Source: Borreliella americana
GTDB taxonomy: Bacteria; Spirochaetota; Spirochaetia; Borreliales; Borreliaceae
Assembly (NCBI RefSeq): GCF_021043605.1
Contig: NZ_JAJNFB010000003.1
Location: forward strand, 1 to 64,000
DNA length: 64,000 nt
Direction of reading: 5' to 3'
Part shown: one piece after another, positions 20,089 through 29,287 of the stretch
Position numbering within the stretch: the stretch's first letter is position 1
How the letters are laid out: each line of letters starts with the position of its first letter
Translations under genes and position numbers: made by a program
The notes under the pieces: model-generated
The model's database searches: none
Seen by the model: the letters and a program-made list of their open reading frames with translations, nothing else
Told to the model about the DNA's origin: nothing

Positions 20089-20095
20089 TGCCTTT

Positions 20096-20935
20096 TTAAA
20101 GGGCATTATAATTCTTGTCAAGAATTATTTTGCCAAATTTACCTTCTCTGAATTCTTTAATTAATATTTTTGATGCTTTCTCAAGGTTGAGTTCATTTTT
20201 TTTACCGATTAATTTTCTTGCTTTTGCAAAATTTTGTAGAATATCAAGTGAATTTTTATGAAATATTTCGTATTTTTTTAGTAAAATATTTTTATTATTT
20301 TGATCCATTATTTCAAGCAAATACAGTGCAAGATCTATATTATCTACTATTTCATTTTTAATCATACCCAATATTGCAAGTTTTTTTGCAATCGATTGGT
20401 CTACTAGATTATGCCATAAAACTCCCGGCATATCAAAAAGATTGATTTCTTCATTTATTTTTACTATTTGTATATTTTTAGTATATCCAGGTTTATTAGC
20501 AACTTTTGCACTTTTTTTACCGGACAATAGGTTTATTATTGAAGATTTTCCAACATTTGGGGCTCCAATAATCAAAACCTTTATTTTTTCTTTATAATTT
20601 TTTATCTTTTTAACAATGGTTAATTTTTTAATAATATCTATTATTTGCTTACGCATTCCTTTTTTGTAAATATTGCTTATTATTACAGTATTGTCAAGAT
20701 TTTCAAAATATTTTTTCCATTTTATAATTTCATTTATTTGAGCAATATCAGATTTGTGTAAAAGAATTATTTTAGCTTGATTTTTAATAATTTTTTCAGT
20801 TAATGGATTTTTACTGCTAAATGGAGCTCTAGCATCAAGTATTTCTAGCACAATATTAGCTTTTTGCAAATTATTCTTTATCAGATCCAAGGCTCTTTTC
20901 ATGTGTCCAGGAAACCAGTTGATTTTATTTATCAT
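20096..20935 (-). CDS. rbgA: Ribosome biogenesis GTPase RbgA/YlqF
   Basis: Encodes 279 residues. Circularly permuted GTPase acting late in 50S assembly: the G4-like LLHKSDI (about 58-64) precedes G1 GAPNVGKSS (about 124-132) and G3 DMPG (about 173-176). The N-terminus INWFPGHMKRAL is the family signature. The ATG is only 7 bases after a consensus -10 box and no Shine-Dalgarno exists, so the message may be leaderless. It runs toward potA but has its own promoter. Confidence 0.94.
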   Translation of the reverse strand: MINKINWFPGHMKRALDLIKNNLQKANIVLEILDARAPFSSKNPLTEKIIKNQAKIILLHKSDIAQINEIIKWKKYFENLDNTVIISNIYKKGMRKQIIDIIKKLTIVKKIKNYKEKIKVLIIGAPNVGKSSIINLLSGKKSAKVANKPGYTKNIQIVKINEEINLFDMPGVLWHNLVDQSIAKKLAILGMIKNEIVDNIDLALYLLEIMDQNNKNILLKKYEIFHKNSLDILQNFAKARKLIGKKNELNLEKASKILIKEFREGKFGKIILDKNYNAL

Positions 20936-20941
20936 GCCTAA

Positions 20942-20970
20942 ATTATAGCTTAATGTGTATTGAATGATAA
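20942..20970 (-). promoter_or_regulatory. Promoter of rbgA, predicting a leaderless transcript
   Basis: On the minus strand TTATCA (20965-20970; 4 of 6) and TATAAT (20942-20947) are 17 bases apart. The usual start 7 bases after the -10 falls on the A of the rbgA ATG (20935). Confidence 0.6.
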
Positions 20971-20999
20971 ATTATTTTTATGTTTCGAATTTATGCTAG

Positions 21000-21033
21000 T
21001 TTTCTTTAAAAGAATTGTTTTTTTTAAAGAAAA
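21000..21033. repeat. 11-bp inverted repeat in the nanE-ptsG promoter region
   Basis: TTTTCTTTAAA (21000-21010) and TTTAAAGAAAA (21023-21033) are perfect inverted copies 12 bases apart. The right arm ends just before a TATAAT at 21036-21041, so a bound repressor would cover the -35 to -10 region. Candidate operator; no regulator is encoded nearby. Confidence 0.6.
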
Positions 21034-21035
21034 AA

Positions 21036-21041
21036 TATAAT
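21036..21041 (+). promoter_or_regulatory. -10 box for nanE-ptsG
   Basis: TATAAT, 61 bases before the predicted nanE start. The best -35 candidate is TTGTTT at 21015-21020, only 15 bases upstream, so the promoter is probably weak or regulated. Confidence 0.5.
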
Positions 21042-21096
21042 CTGTATTTAAGTTTTTATATTTCTTTTAAAAAAATAAATTTTATAGGAGGTTTGA

Positions 21097-21792
21097 ATTA
21101 TTATTGCAAAAATCAAAAGAGGGTTAATAGTATCTTGTCAAGCCCTTGAGAACGAGCCTTTACATAGTAGTTTTATTATGTCTAAGATGGCTTTAGCAGC
21201 TAAAATAGGTGGAGCTATTGGAATAAGAGCCAACGGAGTTAATGATATTAGCCAGATTAAGTTGGAAGTTGATTTGCCAATAATAGGTATTATTAAAAAA
21301 AATTATAATAATTGTGATGTGTTTATTACTCCTACCATGAAAGAGATCGATGAGCTTTGTAATGAAGGGGTAGATATAATTGCCCTTGATGCTACTTTTA
21401 GAAATAGACCTGATGGTGTGTTACTTGATGATTTTTTTAAAAATATTAAAAAAAAATATCCAAAGCAGTGTTTGATGGCAGATATTTCTTCTTTAGATGA
21501 AGCTATTAATGCCGATAAATTGGGATTTGATTTTATTGGAACAACTTTGTATGGCTATACAAAAAATACCAATGGCTTAAATATCGCGGACAATGATTTT
21601 AATTTTTTAAAGACCTTGCTTAATTCTAATTTGAAATCTACTTTAATAGTGGAAGGAAAAATAGACACCCCTTTAAAAGCTCAGAAATGTTTTGAAATGG
21701 GGGTTGATTTAGTGGTTGTAGGGGGCGCTATTACAAGGCCTGCTGAGATTACTAAAAAATTTGTAGAAAAAATAAATCAAATTAAAAAATAA
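21097..21792 (+). CDS. nanE: N-acetylmannosamine-6-phosphate 2-epimerase, apparent ATT start
   Basis: Encodes about 231 residues, a TIM-barrel enzyme interconverting ManNAc-6-P and GlcNAc-6-P. The first in-frame ATG (21178) would delete the conserved N-terminal strand GLIVSCQ, which carries family-invariant Ser/Cys/Gln positions. Upstream of it the frame is open back to a TGA at 21094 but contains no ATG, GTG or TTG. AGGAGG at 21086-21091 is ideally placed for an ATT at 21097 or 21100. Other family motifs are [23 protein letters not shown] and GGAITRP. Followed 45 bases on by ptsG. Confidence 0.88.
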   Translation: MIIAKIKRGLIVSCQALENEPLHSSFIMSKMALAAKIGGAIGIRANGVNDISQIKLEVDLPIIGIIKKNYNNCDVFITPTMKEIDELCNEGVDIIALDATFRNRPDGVLLDDFFKNIKKKYPKQCLMADISSLDEAINADKLGFDFIGTTLYGYTKNTNGLNIADNDFNFLKTLLNSNLKSTLIVEGKIDTPLKAQKCFEMGVDLVVVGGAITRPAEITKKFVEKINQIKK

Positions 21793-21837
21793 TTTTAAAC
21801 TTAAGGGTTAATTTATTTTTTATTTTAGGAGGGTTTT

Positions 21838-23376
21838 ATGTTAAAGGGTTTTGAACAAGCCCAGAAATTTGGACGTTCTTTTATGCTTCCCATTGCTATT
21901 TTGCCAGCAGCAGGATTGCTTTTAGGAATTGGAGGTTCTCTTTCTAATCTAGAAACTATTAAGACATATTCTTTTTTGAATATATTCTTCTTACAATCAA
22001 TTTTCAAAATAATGAGTGCATCAGGTTCTATTATTTTTTCAAATTTAGCACCAATATTTTCTATTGGAATTGCTGTTGGACTTGCAAAATCAGATAAGGG
22101 TACATCTGGAATTGCAGCATTTATTGGCTACCTTGTCATGAATGCTACTATTGGAATTTTAATAGATGTATCAGGCAGGGCAGAGTCTTTCTCTAGCGGT
22201 GCTGTGGGTTTTGTTCTTGGAATTAAGACTTTAGAAACGGGAGTTTTTGGTGGTATTGTAGTTGGTATTTTGACTTATTATCTTCATAATAGGTTTAACA
22301 AAATAGATTTGCCCAAGATTCTTGGATTTTTTTCCGGATCTAGATTTGTGCCGATTGTTGTTTCTTTTTCTAGTATTTTTCTTGCTGTTATTATGTTTCT
22401 TTTTTGGCCATTTGTGCAAAGTGGAATTAATAAAGTAGGAGGCTTAGTAGATTCAACCGGCTATATTGGAACGCTTATTTATGGGGTTTTTTTAAGAATG
22501 CTTGGACCTTTTGGTCTTCATCATATATTTTATTTGCCATTTTGGACAACAGGTCTTGGGGGATCTGTTATTATTGATGGAAAGTTGGTTGAAGGGACTC
22601 AGAATATCTTTTTTGCAGAACTTGCTGCTCAAGGTACAAATAGATTTTTTATTGGAACTAGCCGTTTCATGAGTGGGCGATTTATTACTATGATGTTTGG
22701 TTTGCCCGGAGCCGCACTTGCTCTATATTACACTGCAAAGCGCGAGGAGAGAACAAAAGTTTTTGGTCTTTTGATGTCTTCAGCGTTAACATCATTTTTA
22801 ACAGGTATAACAGAACCCCTTGAATTTTCTTTTCTTTTTGTAGCCCCTATTCTTTATGTTGTTCACGCCACATTTGATGGATTTGCTTTCATGCTAGCTC
22901 ATATTCTTCAAATTACAATAGGGCAAACGTTTTCTGGAGGGTTTATTGATTTTGTTCTTTTTGGTATTTTGCAGGGAAATTCAAGAACTAATTGGCTTTT
23001 GGTGCCAGCTGTAGGCATCATTTGGTTTTTTCTTTACTACTTTACTTTTATATTTTTAATAAATAAGTTTGATTTTAAAACTCCAGGTAGAACTAAAGAT
23101 TTAAATTCTGAAGATTCTCCAAGTTCTAAGAGTAGTGAATTTGAAGAAAATTATGCTACTAAGGTTATCATCGGGCTTGGTGGCGCTTCAAATATTGTTG
23201 AGCTTGATTGTTGTGCAACTAGGCTAAGAATTACAGTAAGGGATGTTCTTAAAATTTCTGAAAAAATTTTAAAAAAAACTGGTTCTAAAGGGGTAATTAT
23301 TAAAGGTAATGGGGTTCAGGTAGTTTACGGACCAGGTGTTAGTGTTCTTAAGAATGAAATAGAAGAATTACTATAA
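21838..23376 (+). CDS. ptsG: PTS glucose-type EIICB permease
   Basis: Encodes 512 residues. N-terminal EIIC membrane domain (about 1-400) with GITEPLEFSF, then a linker and EIIB domain (about 435-512). The phosphorylated Cys is the second of DCCATRLR (residue 459). No EIIA domain is fused, so an external EIIA must donate phosphate. AGGAGG lies 6 bases before the ATG. Context with nanE leaves open a glucosamine or GlcNAc substrate; the glucose assignment follows the Borrelia annotation I recall. Confidence 0.9.
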   Translation: MLKGFEQAQKFGRSFMLPIAILPAAGLLLGIGGSLSNLETIKTYSFLNIFFLQSIFKIMSASGSIIFSNLAPIFSIGIAVGLAKSDKGTSGIAAFIGYLVMNATIGILIDVSGRAESFSSGAVGFVLGIKTLETGVFGGIVVGILTYYLHNRFNKIDLPKILGFFSGSRFVPIVVSFSSIFLAVIMFLFWPFVQSGINKVGGLVDSTGYIGTLIYGVFLRMLGPFGLHHIFYLPFWTTGLGGSVIIDGKLVEGTQNIFFAELAAQGTNRFFIGTSRFMSGRFITMMFGLPGAALALYYTAKREERTKVFGLLMSSALTSFLTGITEPLEFSFLFVAPILYVVHATFDGFAFMLAHILQITIGQTFSGGFIDFVLFGILQGNSRTNWLLVPAVGIIWFFLYYFTFIFLINKFDFKTPGRTKDLNSEDSPSSKSSEFEENYATKVIIGLGGASNIVELDCCATRLRITVRDVLKISEKILKKTGSKGVIIKGNGVQVVYGPGVSVLKNEIEELL

Positions 23377-23389
23377 GATTGATTTTTTA

Positions 23390-23421
23390 AATAAGTAATA
23401 GCCTTACGGCTATTGCTTATT
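23390..23421. terminator. Bidirectional terminator between ptsG and the facing lipase gene
   Basis: A 14-bp stem (23390-23403 with 23408-23421), one G-T wobble, loop TTAC, with an A/T-rich base giving U-rich ends both ways. The 3' arm overlaps the stop codon of the minus-strand gene. Confidence 0.85.
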
Positions 23422-24396
23422 AATTTTGTTTATGAAATCAACTGCATATTTTGTAAAGTATGATGTGTTTTGGGCACTTTTGTAGCTTTGGTTTCCAATA
23501 GGCACGTGCGCATGTGAATTTTCAAGAAGTATAATGGGAATATCCTTTTTTTTACCCCCATAATTTTTTATAAATTCGTTTATTTTTATTGGGTCTACTG
23601 TGTGATCATTGGGCGTGTGGGCTATTATTAAAGGTATTTTGATTTCGTCAAAATTATATGAATTTAATAATGTAACAAGGCCCATCATTGCAATAATTGC
23701 GTCTATATGCTGCACTTTTGAAGAGGGGCTTTTTATGCTCATGTGTTCTTTTCGTTTATATTCTTTTGTTTCAAATTTATTGTAGCCACCTGTTATAAGA
23801 TGTGCAATTTGTCGCCCCCAAGGATAGTAAACGATATTTGTTCTCTTGTCATAAGGGAATATATTGGGAGAAATTAATGCTACCGAGTTTATTTGATCTG
23901 GATAGTTTGCTAAGGCCCATATGCTGGCAGCTCCCCCATTAGAGGTGCCAATTAATATTAATTTATCACCTATTAATTTACCAATATTAACGGCTTCATC
24001 AATGTCTCTCAGCCAATCTTGGGTAGTTATTCCCCGAAATGCATTTTTATTGTTAATCCCGTGTCCTTTAAGTCTTGTAAAAAAAATATTTGCATTAAGA
24101 GCTTTTGCAATATTATTTGGAACCGGATAAATTTCATTTTTTGATGCCCCAAATCCATGAATATAAACCACAGAATATTTTGTTTTTTGTGCTTTTTCTT
24201 TATACCAGATTATTTCTTTTTTTGTATTGTTTTCTAAATTAAATTGTAATTCTTCTTTTAATAAGTAATTGTCAATTTCTTCTATGTTTTTAGGAATTGG
24301 TTTTTTTGAAAATTCATTTTTAAATTTTATCCTAGGACTAACTAGTATTAAGAGTAATAAGAATATAAGTATAAAAATTATATTTTTTATATTCAT
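23410..24396 (-). CDS. Membrane-anchored alpha/beta hydrolase, lipase/esterase (BB0646-like)
   Basis: Encodes 328 residues. An N-terminal hydrophobic anchor (about 4-20) precedes an alpha/beta hydrolase: oxyanion segment YIHGFGAS (78-85), nucleophile elbow GTSNGG (Ser152), acid in TPNDHTVDP, and a catalytic His in SHAHV (295 or 297). The B31 homologue has been reported as a lipase with a role in infection (recalled, not checked). Its ATG overlaps the bosR stop by four bases, so it is translationally coupled to that regulator. Confidence 0.85.
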   Translation of the reverse strand: MNIKNIIFILIFLLLLILVSPRIKFKNEFSKKPIPKNIEEIDNYLLKEELQFNLENNTKKEIIWYKEKAQKTKYSVVYIHGFGASKNEIYPVPNNIAKALNANIFFTRLKGHGINNKNAFRGITTQDWLRDIDEAVNIGKLIGDKLILIGTSNGGAASIWALANYPDQINSVALISPNIFPYDKRTNIVYYPWGRQIAHLITGGYNKFETKEYKRKEHMSIKSPSSKVQHIDAIIAMMGLVTLLNSYNFDEIKIPLIIAHTPNDHTVDPIKINEFIKNYGGKKKDIPIILLENSHAHVPIGNQSYKSAQNTSYFTKYAVDFINKINKQ

Positions 24397-24923
24397 AAAG
24401 TGATTCCCTTGTTTTCTGTTGGGACATTGTTGTTATTATGGGTATCTTTTTTATAGCAATTATTGCAATGTCCTGAGTAAATTATTTCAATAGATTTTGT
24501 TTCCCAGTCTTCTCCAAGTTTGTCTTTCAAAATATCTTTAATATCGTCAAGTTGAATAGGGTGGACTTGATTGCATTTATTGCATTTAAAGTGAGCTATT
24601 GTGGAAGCCAAGCTTAGATAAAATTTTGTTTCTTTTTGATCAGTAGTTTTTATATCTTTTAGTATATTTCTTTCTTTTAGAATATTTAATGTGTTGTATA
24701 CTGTTGCTTTTGATAGGCTTGGGATTTCTTTTATAAGTTTGTTATAAACTTCTTTAGCTGTAAAGTATTCTTTTGGATTTGATGCTATGTACAGAATGAT
24801 TCTGTTTCTCGAGTGAGACGCTTTCATTCCTAATTCTGATGTTAAGTTTTTCAATAATACAGGATCGTTTGTAATGCCGACTTTTTCCAATGCGGAATGC
24901 ACGTCTGTTATGTTATCGTTCAT
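24393..24923 (-). CDS. bosR: BosR, Fur/PerR-family regulator
   Basis: Encodes 176 residues: winged-helix DNA-binding domain (about 1-95, recognition helix SKATVYNTL) and a dimerisation/metal domain. Two structural zinc pairs are seen, CNKC (114, 117) and CNNC (153, 156). Residue 39 is Arg, the allele reported as functional; Lys there was linked to loss of function in some strains. In Borrelia BosR works with RpoN-RpoS to control virulence genes. AAGG lies 9 bases before the ATG, and TATAAT falls within that spacer. Confidence 0.95.
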   Translation of the reverse strand: MNDNITDVHSALEKVGITNDPVLLKNLTSELGMKASHSRNRIILYIASNPKEYFTAKEVYNKLIKEIPSLSKATVYNTLNILKERNILKDIKTTDQKETKFYLSLASTIAHFKCNKCNQVHPIQLDDIKDILKDKLGEDWETKSIEIIYSGHCNNCYKKDTHNNNNVPTENKGITL

Positions 24924-25022
24924 ATTATTATACCTTTTTTATTTAAATTTAATATTAAATACTTTTTATGTTCTTCTTAGGATAATTTTATACCCAGTTA
25001 TTAATATTTTACTACTTATTAT

Positions 25023-26711
25023 TTATTTATTTTCATATTTTTTTATATTAGTATAAAAAATTAAATTTTTTATTTTTGAATTCAGTTTTATTTTGTTATC
25101 AAAATTATTATTTAATGGTAGTATCATTAAATTTATTGTTTGAGAGTAATTTATTACATCTTGGATCTTAACTGTGTTATAAGAACCCCCTATATTTAAA
25201 ATTAACCATTTTTTAGAATTTATTTTTTCAATTTTATAATTAATTGTATGAATAATATGTTTTTCAACATTTAAAAAGCTTATAAAAAAGTTACTGTTTT
25301 TATCATTTCCTTTAGATATCAAAAATTCTGTGCCATTAATGTAGCCTTTGGAATTGTTTTTAGTTATTATTATTTTTTCATAAGTATCAAGATCGCTATA
25401 TTTTGCTGTTATTTTTAAATTGGTGCCTTTTGCAATTTCAAAAACAGGTATTTCAAGAGCTGAATATTCAAGAAGATAATCAGGATTGCATTTTTTTAAT
25501 GTTTTTTTATCTAGATCTATTTTAGAAGGCCATTTTATTTTAATTGATATAAAGAAGCTAGAGATGTTCTCATCTATAAAAAAATCAATTGTTGATTTTT
25601 TAGCAGAGTTAAAAGCCAAATATTGTTTTATGCCTAAAATTTTTTCGTTTGAGAATGAAAATGAACTTTCAATAGCTGCTTCTTTTATTAATTCTTTTTT
25701 TGATGAAACTTTAAAATAGGTTCTAGATGTGTTTAGAAATTCAATTTTTTTGTCTTTAAATTTTATTTTATTTAATTTTCCATTTTCGAATTTGATATTA
25801 TATTTATCGTGAGATAGTGTGAAATTTCCTTCCATATTGTATTCTAAGTTCTTAGGCACAATTGATTCTGAATTTTTGACAATTTCATCTTGGTGTTTAT
25901 TTATTAAAAATTCTCTTAAGCTTTTTTCGTTGATTTGATAATCTTTGAGCCTTTTGTTTTGAAAATTTATTATTGGCTCTTGCTCTTTAAGGGAGTTAAA
26001 TTTTGGAATCTCTAGTAGTTCAGTAGTAAGCTTGGATCCTTCTAGATTTTGTATCTTAATGCTGTGTAAGTTGTTTTCTAGGGCTTTTAAATAAAGTAAA
26101 AAATTTTTTAATTCTTGATTATCATAAGTTTCTTTGATTTCATAAAAGTAAATAAGAGTTTCTACGTTGCTTTTTGGAGAATCTATTTTTTGTACTTCAT
26201 ATAAATATTGGCAGTTATTTTTATAAAAAATTAAGTAATTTTTATTATTTTTACTTTGCCTTATTCCTTCTGTATAATTGAAATTAAGCTTTCTATAAAG
26301 CTCAGTCGCCTTTTTCCTAAACTTTTCTATGTTGTATATATAAAACATAATAGGCGTATTTTGAAATATGTCTTTATAACCACTTTTAAATGGATTTTTT
26401 AATGCCCAATACAAATCTAAATGTATCTCATCGTGCAGCATGTATTCATGAGGGCTTCCACTGTAAGTTCCAGGCATATATATATCTGTATTAGTTTTGA
26501 ATCTTTCAAATAGCCATTTATTTAATTCCTCATGTTCTCTTAGAATTTCAAAAAAGTATATTGGAAATGTCCAATGTATTTTGTAAGCTAACTGTTTGTG
26601 CTCAATCAAATATTTTATATTTGATATTATTAATAACAGATTATCTTCTGAAAATTTAGTTATGGAAATAATAATAATATAAGTTTTCAATTTTTTTAGT
26701 TTTCTAAACAT
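25023..26711 (-). CDS. Uncharacterised 562-residue protein upstream of bosR (BB0648-like)
   Basis: Not confidently recognised. The N-terminal half (about 1-220) is alpha/beta with a run containing HWTFPIYFFEIL and YMPGTYSGSPHEYMLHDE, acidic and aromatic, reminiscent of GH57/GH38-type sugar enzymes. The C-terminal half (about 290-562) is beta-rich, like the sandwich domains of such enzymes. I see no kinase motifs and no signal peptide. It is 99 bases upstream of bosR on the same strand, so the three genes 25023-26711, bosR and the lipase may share a message. The fold suggestion is weak inference. Confidence 0.6.
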   Translation of the reverse strand: MFRKLKKLKTYIIIISITKFSEDNLLLIISNIKYLIEHKQLAYKIHWTFPIYFFEILREHEELNKWLFERFKTNTDIYMPGTYSGSPHEYMLHDEIHLDLYWALKNPFKSGYKDIFQNTPIMFYIYNIEKFRKKATELYRKLNFNYTEGIRQSKNNKNYLIFYKNNCQYLYEVQKIDSPKSNVETLIYFYEIKETYDNQELKNFLLYLKALENNLHSIKIQNLEGSKLTTELLEIPKFNSLKEQEPIINFQNKRLKDYQINEKSLREFLINKHQDEIVKNSESIVPKNLEYNMEGNFTLSHDKYNIKFENGKLNKIKFKDKKIEFLNTSRTYFKVSSKKELIKEAAIESSFSFSNEKILGIKQYLAFNSAKKSTIDFFIDENISSFFISIKIKWPSKIDLDKKTLKKCNPDYLLEYSALEIPVFEIAKGTNLKITAKYSDLDTYEKIIITKNNSKGYINGTEFLISKGNDKNSNFFISFLNVEKHIIHTINYKIEKINSKKWLILNIGGSYNTVKIQDVINYSQTINLMILPLNNNFDNKIKLNSKIKNLIFYTNIKKYENK

Positions 26712-26813
26712 AAATTCTTTGTCTTTATAACATAAAGATTAGTCAATATTTACATTATATAATAAAAATTTGTGCTGGTTTTCTATATTTTGTATTTTTT
26801 GATGTATAGAAGC

Positions 26814-26835
26814 AATACGCTATAGCGAATGTATT
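26814..26835. promoter_or_regulatory. Palindrome upstream of groEL
   Basis: CGCTATAGCG (26818-26827) is a perfect 10-bp palindrome flanked by AATAC and GTATT. It sits 65-87 bases before the groEL ATG and overlaps a TATAGC that could be a -10 box (TTGATG 16 bases upstream). No CIRCE element was found. A role as operator is inference. Confidence 0.4.
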
Positions 26836-26837
26836 AA

Positions 26838-28538
<1,701 letters not shown>

Positions 28539-28546
28539 ATTAAAGC

Positions 28547-28578
28547 TTCACCGGTAAACTTGTGTTTTTGCCGGTGAA
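28547..28578 (+). terminator. Hairpin after groEL
   Basis: An 8-bp stem TTCACCGG/CCGGTGAA (28547-28554, 28571-28578) encloses a 16-base loop and is followed by TATTTTATTA. It may terminate or attenuate groEL transcription; the next gene begins 26 bases later. Confidence 0.6.
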
Positions 28579-28603
28579 TATTTTATTATTCAAAGGAATT
28601 ATT

Positions 28604-28900
28604 TTGAGTGAGAATGAATTTGTTTTTTGTGTAGGCTATGATTGTTCAAAAGCAATAGTAGATAGGCAGCTTTTAAGAGAAAATAAAGGTAAAAGCGCTA
28701 AAGAACTTTTCGATCTTGGCCTTTACAGAAATGCTTTTAGCAAAGCTCTTTATAGAAATGACGATGATCTTATTAATTATTTAATTGAAGAGTATAATAA
28801 AATAAGTAACTCTAATTATACTAAAAAAGATGATTTTAAGCTTTTATTTGGAGTAGTTTATCCTGATGATATTAATAAGATAAAAGTGACATATGTATAG
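28604..28900 (+). CDS. Small conserved protein between groEL and yajC (BB0650-like)
   Basis: 98 residues, function unknown. The TTG start at 28604 is preferred because AAAGGA lies 6 bases upstream; an upstream frame from 28562 runs through the groEL hairpin. The protein is soluble and begins SENEFVFCVGYDCSKAIVDRQ, with an alpha-helical middle (KSAKELFDLGLYRNAFSKAL) suggestive of a helical repeat. The yajC ribosome binding site overlaps its stop, so it belongs to the yajC-secDF transcription unit. Confidence 0.7.
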   Translation: MSENEFVFCVGYDCSKAIVDRQLLRENKGKSAKELFDLGLYRNAFSKALYRNDDDLINYLIEEYNKISNSNYTKKDDFKLLFGVVYPDDINKIKVTYV

Positions 28901-28908
28901 GAGGTTTT

Positions 28909-29226
28909 GTGTTTTTATTGCAAGAATTTAGCGGCAATAGTAGCTTCTTGCGAAGTTTATTAGTTTTTGTGCCTGTTATTGCTATATTTTGGTTTTTAGT
29001 GATATCTCCTCAGCGTAAGGAAGAGAAGAATAAAAAAGAAATGATAAAAAATCTAAAAAAAGGCGATAAGGTATTAACAATAGGTGGAATTTTTGGAGTT
29101 GTGAAAAAATTAGGCGATACGGATGTTATTTTAGAATTAAGTCCAAATAACGAGGCGGTATTTATAAAAAACTCTATTGATAAAGTTTTGTCTGAAAAAA
29201 ATGAAATTAAAAAAAGTATTATTTAA
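28909..29226 (+). CDS. yajC: Preprotein translocase accessory subunit YajC
   Basis: 105 residues with one N-terminal membrane helix (about 12-32, FVPVIAIFWFLVISPQRKEEK, cut by the family's PQ motif) and a charged cytoplasmic domain with GDKVLTIGGIFG, the YajC signature. GTG start with AGGAGG four bases upstream, overlapping the previous stop. Followed by secD. Confidence 0.93.
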   Translation: MFLLQEFSGNSSFLRSLLVFVPVIAIFWFLVISPQRKEEKNKKEMIKNLKKGDKVLTIGGIFGVVKKLGDTDVILELSPNNEAVFIKNSIDKVLSEKNEIKKSII

Positions 29227-29287
29227 AGGTAAAATTAGAACTGTTAGCTAATAATGGTATTTTTTAAAAATTTTAAGGATTTGTATA

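Noticed and set aside
21178-21792. nanE starting at the first ATG
   Set aside because: This would delete the conserved N-terminal strand GLIVSCQ and leave the AGGAGG site about 86 bases away.
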